From NCBI GenBank assembly GCA_030604325.1, contig JAUVWC010000098.1, positions 1 through 5,914 on the forward strand: a stretch of DNA of 5,914 bases, written 5' to 3'. Positions 1-4,972 of this stretch are shown in pieces. The stretch's first letter is position 1. Every line of letters starts with the position of its first letter. The stretch comes from Candidatus Zixiibacteriota bacterium (GTDB taxonomy: Bacteria; Blakebacterota; Blakebacteria; Blakebacterales; Blakebacteraceae). The position numbers and the translations under genes are program-made. The notes below the pieces were generated by a model that saw only the letters and a program-made list of their open reading frames with translations, ran no database searches and was not told where the DNA came from.

Positions 1-1
1 C

Positions 2-442
2 ACCGGGGTGGACCCGATCTCCCGTCTGGAACTGTGGGAGATACTCTGGGAGCTGCGGCAGCGCGGGACCGCGATGCTGGTGAGCACGCCCTATATGGAT
101 GAAGCGGACCGGTGCGATTCGGTGTTGATACTGCAGGAGGGGAGCGTGCTGGATCGTGGCTCGCCACAGGAGCTGCGCTCCCGCTTTCCCCACCGGATTC
201 TGGAAGTTGAGGCTGAACCGCTCGGGCTTGCCTCGAGGACGCTGGAGCAGGTCGAATGGGTGCGTGATGTGGTTCCGTTCGGTAAGCGGCTTCACTTGAC
301 CGTGTCGACGGCAGAGACGGGGCCGGAACAAATCCGGATCTTGTTGACCGAGGCAGGATTGGAGGTGAAAGGGATTGCCGAGACGGAACCGAGTATGGAA
401 GACGTCTTTGTAGCGCTCGCGGCGAAGGAGGGGGGGCTTTAA
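2..442 (+). CDS. ABC exporter ATPase subunit, first of a pair (5' truncated by window edge)
   Basis: This is the C-terminal 146 residues of an ABC-type ATPase that would energise drug or other substrate export at the inner membrane. The reading frame is open to the left edge and enters at TGVDPISR, the D-loop directly after a Walker B motif. The GTG at 8 is therefore an internal Val codon, and Walker A, Q-loop and signature lie outside. The H-loop region reads VSTPYMDEA, with Pro (bases 89-91) where most ABC ATPases have the switch His; I recall similar substitutions in the first half of YbhF/RbbA-type proteins. About 90 further residues form a DUF4162-like tail ending in PSMEDVFVALAAKEGGL. 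The stop overlaps the next start by one base (TAATG). It corresponds to the first half of E. coli YbhF. The family assignment is secure; the substrate is unknown. Confidence 0.9.
   Translation, partial: TGVDPISRLELWEILWELRQRGTAMLVSTPYMDEADRCDSVLILQEGSVLDRGSPQELRSRFPHRILEVEAEPLGLASRTLEQVEWVRDVVPFGKRLHLTVSTAETGPEQIRILLTEAGLEVKGIAETEPSMEDVFVALAAKEGGL
425..436 (+). promoter_or_regulatory. Strong Shine-Dalgarno merged with a seven-G run ahead of the second ATPase
   Basis: AAGGAGG at 425-431 lies 10 bases before the ATG at 442 and supports independent initiation there. It runs directly into seven G residues (430-436) inside the last codons of the upstream ATPase. In that gene's frame the run is read G GGG GGG, the X XXY YYZ slippery pattern. 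A -1 slip would read GCT TTA ATG and continue into the second ATPase without meeting a stop. Whether slippage happens is unknown; the ribosome-binding role alone is enough to explain the sequence. Confidence 0.6.
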
Positions 443-1185
443 TGCCTGTAGAGGAGGCGGCGATCCAGACCAGGACACTCACCCGTACGTTCGGTCGCTT
501 CACCGCTGTTGATGCTGTATCCTTCCGGGTCGAGCGGGGTGAGGTCTTCGGCCTGCTGGGCGCCAACGGTGCCGGCAAAACCACCACGATCCGCATGTTG
601 ACCGGCCTGCTGCGCCCTTCGGGTGGAGAGGCCTGGGTGGTGGGGGTGCCGGTCCATTCGGCGCCGGAATCGGTGAAACCCCGTATCGGATATATGTCAC
701 AGAAGTTCTCCCTCTATGAAGATCTCACGGTGGCAGAGAACCTCACCTTCTTCGGCGGTGTGTATGGCCTGCCCCGTCGCGTGCTGGCCCACCGCCGTGC
801 TGAGCTGCTGGATCTGTTCGACCTCACAGAGCTGGCGAACCGTCTTACGTCCCAGCTTGCTGCGGGCCACCGCCAGCGCCTTGCACTGGCATCGGCACTC
901 ATCCACCGGCCGCAGCTGCTCTTTCTGGACGAGCCGACGGGGGGTATCGATCCGATATCGCGGCGTACTTTCTGGCGGATGATAGCGGGCCTGGCAGAAG
1001 AGGGAACCACGGTCATGGTCACTACCCACTATATGGATGAGGCCGAGTACTGCCACCGGCTCGCAGTCATGCGTGATGGACGTATCGTAGCTGTAGGATC
1101 GCCGAGGGATCTGCGCCGGGAATATAACGCCGCGACAATAGAAGAAGTCTTCCTGGCTATCGCTTCCACCGGGGGAGGAAGCTGA
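442..1185 (+). CDS. ABC exporter ATPase subunit, second of a pair (YbhF C-terminal-half type)
   Basis: A complete 247-residue cytoplasmic ATPase of an ABC-2 exporter. Walker A is GANGAGKT (40-47, Lys46), the Q-loop is at Gln87 (YMSQKFS), Walker B with catalytic Glu is LLFLDEP (159-165, Glu164), the D-loop is GGID (167-170) and the H-loop His is His196 (TTHYMDEAE). The signature is degenerate: LAAGH (139-143) replaces LSGGQ, followed by a normal RQRLALASAL helix. Second ATPase domains of YbhF/YhiH-type proteins also deviate here (LPLGW, from memory). It lacks the long tail of the upstream ATPase but keeps the closing TIEEVFLAIA element. The ATG at 442 is favoured by the AAGGAGG site 10 bases upstream and by the start of the ABC fold (IQTRTLTRTFGRFTAV) soon after. 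It overlaps the permease start by one base (TGATG). It probably pairs with the upstream ATPase as a heterodimer. Confidence 0.93.
   Translation: MPVEEAAIQTRTLTRTFGRFTAVDAVSFRVERGEVFGLLGANGAGKTTTIRMLTGLLRPSGGEAWVVGVPVHSAPESVKPRIGYMSQKFSLYEDLTVAENLTFFGGVYGLPRRVLAHRRAELLDLFDLTELANRLTSQLAAGHRQRLALASALIHRPQLLFLDEPTGGIDPISRRTFWRMIAGLAEEGTTVMVTTHYMDEAEYCHRLAVMRDGRIVAVGSPRDLRREYNAATIEEVFLAIASTGGGS
1174..1178 (+). promoter_or_regulatory. Ribosome binding site of the first permease
   Basis: GGAGG lies six bases before the ATG at 1185, inside the last codons of the ATPase gene. Together with the TGATG stop/start overlap this fixes the start and points to translational coupling between ATPase and permease. 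Confidence 0.6.
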
Positions 1186-2321
1186 TGTTCGGCAGAATCA
1201 CGGCGGTCATGGGTAAAGAATTCAGGCATATCGTGCGGGACCCGCGCAGCCTGGTGATCATCCTCCTCATGCCGCTGCTGATGACGTTTCTCTACGGTTA
1301 TGCGATGAATCTGGATGTCAAAAACATCCCCCTGGGGATCGTGGATCACGATAACACACCCGAATCGCGCGAGCTTGCCGAGGCTTTTCTCTCCTCTGGA
1401 CAGTTCGTGCTGGCACGCCGCTATCCCGACGGGCAAGCGGCCGAAGAGGGGATGAGGCGCAGGCAGTCAGTCGTGACCATGGTGATTCCCGCCGGTTACG
1501 CCGTTATGTACGAGGGCGGTCGAGTGCGTCCGGTAGAGCTTCTCGTCGACGGCTCCAACGGCAACACCGCCGCCATCGCCCTCGGGTATGCGCAGGCAGT
1601 CATGGCCAGGAAAGCAGTTGCCGTCGCGGTCGAGCTGCTGGCGGGTCCAGATATCCAGTCGGGATTCAGTGGTCTTCCCATACGGCTGGAACCCAGATTC
1701 TGGTATAACGCCGCACAGAAGAGCAGCCACTTCTTCGTACCCGGCCTGATTGCCGTGATCCTGATGATGGCATCGGCACTTCTCACCAGTGTCACTGTCG
1801 TGCGGGAGAAGGAGAGCGGGACCCTCGAGCAGCTGCTTGTGAGTCCGGTCGGCTCCGGTGAGCTGGTCATCGGGAAGGCGCTGCCGTACGGGCTTCTGGC
1901 CCTGGTCGATGGGGCTTTCATCCTGATGTGCGGCTCCCTCGCTTTCGGTGTCCCGTTGCGGGGCAGTCCACTGGTGTTGTTTGCATTTACCGGACTGTAC
2001 GTACTGGCGGCCCTCACGATTGGGCTCTTCATCTCCACACTGGTTGATAAACAGCTGGTTGCCATGTTCGGAGCGCTGATCGTAACCGTGCTGCCCTCGT
2101 TCATGCTCTCCGGTTTCATCTTCCCCCTGCGCAGCATGCCCGAATTTCTCCAGCTCATCAGCCTGGTGGTGCCGGCCCGTTACTACATTCCCGTTGTCCG
2201 GGGGGTGCTTCTGAAGGGGGTGGGAGCCGGCGTATTCGTCAGCAACGGCCTCTTCCTACTGGCATTGATGGTTGTGTTGAGTGTGGCCAGCGTCGTGCGC
2301 TTCAAACCGAGGCTGGAATAG
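1185..2321 (+). CDS. ABC-2 type exporter permease, YbhS-like
   Basis: A complete 378-residue inner-membrane subunit forming half of the export channel, close to the usual length of about 370-380. The N-terminus carries the coupling-helix-like KEFRHIVRDPRS (11-22), then a first membrane segment around 22-42. A periplasmic domain (about 43-180) follows, with the family motifs DVKNIPLGIVDHD and VDGSNGNTAA. Five more hydrophobic segments lie near 183-205, 231-254, 262-285, 290-314 and 353-372. The conserved cytoplasmic stretch VREKESGTLEQLLVSP (206-221) and the C-terminal MLSGFIFPLRSMP and VPARYY motifs match what I recall of E. coli YbhS. It ends two bases before the next permease, with which it is clearly paralogous (N-terminal motifs align one to one). 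It probably acts as a heterodimer with that subunit. Substrate specificity cannot be read from the sequence. Confidence 0.93.
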   Translation: MFGRITAVMGKEFRHIVRDPRSLVIILLMPLLMTFLYGYAMNLDVKNIPLGIVDHDNTPESRELAEAFLSSGQFVLARRYPDGQAAEEGMRRRQSVVTMVIPAGYAVMYEGGRVRPVELLVDGSNGNTAAIALGYAQAVMARKAVAVAVELLAGPDIQSGFSGLPIRLEPRFWYNAAQKSSHFFVPGLIAVILMMASALLTSVTVVREKESGTLEQLLVSPVGSGELVIGKALPYGLLALVDGAFILMCGSLAFGVPLRGSPLVLFAFTGLYVLAALTIGLFISTLVDKQLVAMFGALIVTVLPSFMLSGFIFPLRSMPEFLQLISLVVPARYYIPVVRGVLLKGVGAGVFVSNGLFLLALMVVLSVASVVRFKPRLE

Positions 2322-2323
2322 CT

Positions 2324-3448
2324 ATGCTGCGTAGCCTGCGCATAATCGGGCATGTCTTCCGCAAGGAGATCCTCCAGGTAGTGCGCGATCGCCAGATGCT
2401 GAGGATGATCCTCATCATGCCCATCCTCCAGGTCATCCTGCTCGGCTATGCAGTTACCATTGACGTGAAATACCTGCCCCTCGGTGTGGTGGACTACGAC
2501 CACTCCCCGGAGAGTCGCCGGTTGATCGAGGATTTCAGGCATAACGAGACCTTCGACCTCCGGGGACGGCTGGCCGGTCCCGGCGCTGTCCGTGAAGCTC
2601 TGGACAGCGGAAGGATTTCGGCGGTGCTCATCATCCCGGCGGGATTCGCCAGCAGCCTCGGCCGGGCCGAGCCGGTCAGCGTTCAGATGTTGATGGATGG
2701 AGTGGATTCAAACGCCTCGCTGATCGCGGCGGCCCATGCACGCGGCATAGTGGAGTCGTACGGGCTGAGCCTCGTGCGTGAAAGGCTGGCGGGGCGGCAG
2801 CTGCCGGATCTCCGTCCCCGGGTGACCGTCTTCTACAACCCGGAGCTGGCCAGCCGCTTTTACATGGTACCCGGTATCGTGGTCATACTGCTGACGATGC
2901 TCACGAGTCTGGTGACCGGTATCGGACTTGTAAGGGAGAGGGAGGCGGGGACGCTGGAACAGCTGTCGGTAACGCCGATCAGGACGGTGCAGCTGCTCCT
3001 GGGCAAGATCCTGCCATTTGTGTTGATAGCCTATTTCGTCCTGGCAATCGCCATATCTGTATGCCTCTTCTGGTTCGGGGTGCCCATGCGCGGCTCATGG
3101 GGGCTCCTGGCCATATTCTCGTTCCTCTTCCTGTTCAACACCCTCGGTCTGGGACTTCTGGTGAGTACAATCGCTCGTTCCCAGCAGCAGGCCCTGTTCA
3201 TGACCTGGTTCACCCTGATCTTCGGGATCATGATGTCGGGACTCTTTTTCCCCATCGAGAACATGCCCCCCATCATGCAGCAACTGACCTATATCAATCC
3301 GCTTCGTTACTTCCTGGCTGTTGTGCGCGAGCTCTTTCTGAAGGGGAGTGGTGTGGGGGCTTTCCGGCTCGAGACGGCCGGGCTGATGATGCTCGGCCCA
3401 CTGGCATTGTTGCTCGCCGGGTTGCGTTTCCGGAAGCGGGCCCGCTGA
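2324..3448 (+). CDS. ABC-2 type exporter permease, YbhR-like
   Basis: A complete 374-residue inner-membrane subunit and the second half of the export channel. Like its upstream paralogue it has an amphipathic N-terminus (FRKEILQVVRDRQML, 12-26), a first membrane segment around 28-45, and a periplasmic domain (about 46-178) with DVKYLPLGVVDYD and LMDGVDSNAS. Further hydrophobic segments lie near 180-202, 228-250, 258-282, 289-310 and 350-367. VREREAGTLEQLSVTP (203-218) is the cytoplasmic family motif. SGLFFPIENMP followed by INPLRYF resembles the C-terminal part of E. coli YbhR more than YbhS. The protein ends in a basic FRKRAR tail on the cytoplasmic side. The ATG follows the previous stop by two bases and has only a weak GAGG (2309-2312) upstream, so translation probably depends on coupling. 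This is the last gene of the exporter operon on the evidence of the 133-base gap that follows. Confidence 0.92.
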   Translation: MLRSLRIIGHVFRKEILQVVRDRQMLRMILIMPILQVILLGYAVTIDVKYLPLGVVDYDHSPESRRLIEDFRHNETFDLRGRLAGPGAVREALDSGRISAVLIIPAGFASSLGRAEPVSVQMLMDGVDSNASLIAAAHARGIVESYGLSLVRERLAGRQLPDLRPRVTVFYNPELASRFYMVPGIVVILLTMLTSLVTGIGLVREREAGTLEQLSVTPIRTVQLLLGKILPFVLIAYFVLAIAISVCLFWFGVPMRGSWGLLAIFSFLFLFNTLGLGLLVSTIARSQQQALFMTWFTLIFGIMMSGLFFPIENMPPIMQQLTYINPLRYFLAVVRELFLKGSGVGAFRLETAGLMMLGPLALLLAGLRFRKRAR

Positions 3449-3471
3449 TATCTATATATCCTTCCGCCTCC

Positions 3472-3499
3472 GCTGCTCGAGTTGTTCCACAGCTGCTCG
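3472..3499 (+). repeat. Short direct repeat GCTGCTCG x2, 20 bases apart
   Basis: GCTGCTCG occurs at 3472-3479 and again at 3492-3499, exactly 20 bases start to start, or about two helical turns. It lies just upstream of a candidate promoter. The spacing would suit a protein binding two sites on one DNA face, but eight-base GC-rich repeats arise easily by chance, so a regulatory role is only a guess. Confidence 0.25.
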
Positions 3500-3505
3500 T
3501 AGCGT

Positions 3506-3533
3506 TCGACATCCGGGTGTAACATCATACAGT
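3506..3533 (+). promoter_or_regulatory. Candidate sigma70-type promoter for the adenosine-specific kinase gene
   Basis: TCGACA (3506-3511, five of six to TTGACA), a 16-base spacer and TACAGT (3528-3533, four of six to TATAAT). Transcription would start near 3540 and give a leader of about 40 bases before the ATG at 3582. It is the best match I found in this gap, on consensus similarity alone; readthrough from the exporter operon is also possible, because no clear terminator follows the permease. Confidence 0.3.
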
Positions 3534-3567
3534 ATGTTCCCAGCCGGTGCGGCAATCACGGTCATGT

Positions 3568-3573
3568 GGAGGG
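3568..3573 (+). promoter_or_regulatory. Ribosome binding site that decides the start at 3582
   Basis: GGAGGG lies eight bases before the ATG at 3582. The in-frame ATGs at 3534 and 3564 have no comparable site, and the extra residues they would add (FPAGAAITVMWRDSA) do not look like part of the protein family. Initiation at 3582 is therefore preferred. Confidence 0.65.
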
Positions 3574-3581
3574 ATAGCGCG

Positions 3582-4064
3582 ATGGAATTCAAACTGGTCC
3601 CCATCGACAAGCCCGAGGAGGTGAATGTCATCCTCGGACAGACGCATTTCATTAAAACCGTTGAGGATCTGCATGAGGCACTGGTGCAGAGTGTGCCCGG
3701 GTTGAAGTTCGGTCTGGCATTCTGTGAGGCTTCAGGACCGCGCTTGATTCGTTACTCCGGCACCGATGATGAAATGATCGACCTTGCCCGCAAGGCCTGT
3801 GCCGGCGTGGGTGCCGGGCATTTCTTCGCCGTCTTCCTCTCCGAGGCCTTTCCCGTCAACGTGCTTAACGCCGTTAAAATGGTTCCTGAAGTCTGTACCA
3901 TATTCTGCGCCACGGCAAATCCGGTCCGTGTGATCGTCGTCGAGGCCGATGAGGGCAGGGGCATCGCCGGGGTGATCGACGGCCAACCTCCTCTGGGTGA
4001 GGAATCGGAGGAACAGCAGTTAGAACGACATCAGTTCCTGCGCAGCATCGGCTACAAGCTCTGA
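3582..4064 (+). CDS. Adenosine-specific kinase family protein (PF04008 / DUF355)
   Basis: A 160-residue soluble protein that matches the adenosine-specific kinase family along its whole length, at the family's usual size. Recognisable stretches are the N-terminal MEFKLVPIDKPEEVNVILGQ, the segment FCEASGPRLIRYSGTD (48-63), GHFFAVFLSEAFPVNVLNAV (79-98), FCATANPVRVIVVE (108-121) and GIAGVIDGQPP (127-137). The family is known mostly from archaea and some bacteria. A crenarchaeal member (Pyrobaculum) was characterised structurally and proposed to bind adenosine/AMP; a physiological role in bacteria is not established. No signal peptide or membrane segment is present, so it should be cytoplasmic. 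It sits 133 bases after the exporter operon and 52 bases before the reductase gene, which may be co-transcribed with it. Family membership is fairly sure; kinase activity is only carried over from the family name. Confidence 0.85.
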   Translation: MEFKLVPIDKPEEVNVILGQTHFIKTVEDLHEALVQSVPGLKFGLAFCEASGPRLIRYSGTDDEMIDLARKACAGVGAGHFFAVFLSEAFPVNVLNAVKMVPEVCTIFCATANPVRVIVVEADEGRGIAGVIDGQPPLGEESEEQQLERHQFLRSIGYKL

Positions 4065-4103
4065 TGGGGATGCGATCTTTTAGCAACGGCTCCGATTCGG
4101 GGC

Positions 4104-4110
4104 AGGAGGG
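4104..4110 (+). promoter_or_regulatory. Ribosome binding site supporting a GTG start at 4117
   Basis: AGGAGGG lies six bases before GTG 4117. The GTG places the Rossmann motif TGGSRGIG at residues 12-19, as in FabG-type reductases, and no better-placed ATG exists nearby. Confidence 0.65.
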
Positions 4111-4116
4111 AGAGCA

Positions 4117-4872
4117 GTGATAGATCTAAGTGGACGGCTGGCACTGGTGACCGGGGGGTCCCGTGGGATCGGTGCGGCCTGTGTGAGGGCGCTGGCTGAG
4201 GCCGGTGCCACCGTGTCTTTCTCCTACCGTGAATGCTCTGAGAAGGCAGGAAGGCTGGCGGAAGAGCTTGAAGCTGAGGACCGGTGCGCATTTGCCATTC
4301 AGGTCGAACTCTCCTCCCGTGAGGAGTGCGAGCGGCTGGTGCAGGAGGCGGTCTCGCAGCTCGGAGGCCTTGATATTCTGGTACATTGCGCCGGGATTTG
4401 GACTGGGGGGGCGATTGAGGTGATGGCTGATGAGGTCTGGAGTGAGACCATGCGGCTCAATCTCGACTCGGCTTTCTACCTGACCCGCAGTACGATTCCC
4501 TGCCTCAGAGACAAAGGTTTCGGGCGAATTATCTACATATCTTCCACCGCCGCCCAGCGGGGAGAAGCCGAGCACGGTCACTACGCTGCCAGCAAAGGTG
4601 CTATCCAGAGTCTCACCAAATCGCTGGCGGTGGAGCTGGCACCCGACGGCATCACCGTGAACGCTGTTGCTCCAGGATGGGTGCTGACCGATATGGTGAC
4701 GGATGTGCTCTCCGACGAGGAGGTCGCCGAGGTGGAGAGGACTATCCCGCGCGGCAGGATGGCGCTGCCGGAGGAAATCGCCGGTCCGGTTCTCTTCCAG
4801 GCAGCAGATCTGGCCGCACATATCACGGGGGAGATCCTCAACGTGAACGGGGGGTCGGTGCTGTGCGGATAA
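4117..4872 (+). CDS. FabG-type short-chain dehydrogenase/reductase
   Basis: A complete 251-residue classical short-chain dehydrogenase/reductase, probably an NADPH-dependent 3-oxoacyl-ACP reductase or a related ketoreductase in the cytoplasm. The cofactor motif is TGGSRGIG (12-19). The catalytic tetrad is intact: Asn115 (RLNLDSAF), Ser143 (YISSTA), Tyr156 and Lys160 (YAASK), with spacing identical to E. coli FabG. VNAVAPGWVLTDM (181-193) and the C-terminal ITGEILNVNGG are also typical. The usual NNAG after strand 4 is HCAG (90-93), a tolerated variant. Arg16 and the SYRE segment after strand 2 suit NADPH. It starts at GTG with a strong ribosome site. Neighbours are not fatty-acid synthesis genes (no acpP, fabD or fabF in view), so it may be one of several FabG paralogues with another substrate; I therefore give no symbol. 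Confidence 0.9.
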   Translation: MIDLSGRLALVTGGSRGIGAACVRALAEAGATVSFSYRECSEKAGRLAEELEAEDRCAFAIQVELSSREECERLVQEAVSQLGGLDILVHCAGIWTGGAIEVMADEVWSETMRLNLDSAFYLTRSTIPCLRDKGFGRIIYISSTAAQRGEAEHGHYAASKGAIQSLTKSLAVELAPDGITVNAVAPGWVLTDMVTDVLSDEEVAEVERTIPRGRMALPEEIAGPVLFQAADLAAHITGEILNVNGGSVLCG

Positions 4873-4972
4873 AGTGTGGTGCCATTCGTTTTTGCTAGGA
4901 GCCTGTCGGAGAAACCGATGATAGCGAGGGTTTCGCTGGCGCCGGATGGGTACTACCCTCGGTGGGGCATCC
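4873..4972. other. Convergent intergenic gap without a clear terminator
   Basis: One hundred bases separate the stops of the reductase (+) and the cyclase (-). The best hairpin is AGCGA (4923-4927) pairing with TCGCT (4933-4937) around a five-base loop, with no T-run on either strand. GGG/CCC arms around TACTA near 4948-4958 are weaker still. I see no gene or convincing intrinsic terminator here; these weak stems or Rho could serve both transcripts. Confidence 0.4.

Noticed and set aside
8..10. GTG at 8 as the start of the first ATPase
   Set aside because: It is the Val in the D-loop TGVDP, in the middle of an ATPase domain; the frame is open to the left edge, so the true start is outside.
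1496..2158. A 220-codon minus-strand frame inside the first permease
   Set aside because: The translation is Ser/Thr/Pro-rich with no domain, as expected for the antisense of a membrane protein in high-GC DNA.
3061..3522. A plus-strand frame overlapping the end of the second permease and the following gap
   Set aside because: Most of it lies within the well-supported permease in another frame and it has no family-like motifs, so the gap is better treated as non-coding.
3534..3581. Longer start for the adenosine-specific kinase at ATG 3534 (or 3564)
   Set aside because: No good ribosome site precedes either, the added residues do not resemble the family, and ATG 3582 has GGAGGG at ideal spacing.
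4405..4411. Second seven-G run, inside the reductase, as a frameshift or phase-variation site
   Set aside because: It simply encodes Gly-Gly in a full-length reductase and is shorter than typical phase-variable tracts; a slip there would only truncate the protein.
4923..4937. Hairpin AGCGA/TCGCT as an intrinsic terminator
   Set aside because: Only a five-base stem with no T-run on either strand; it is mentioned under the gap but not called as a terminator.
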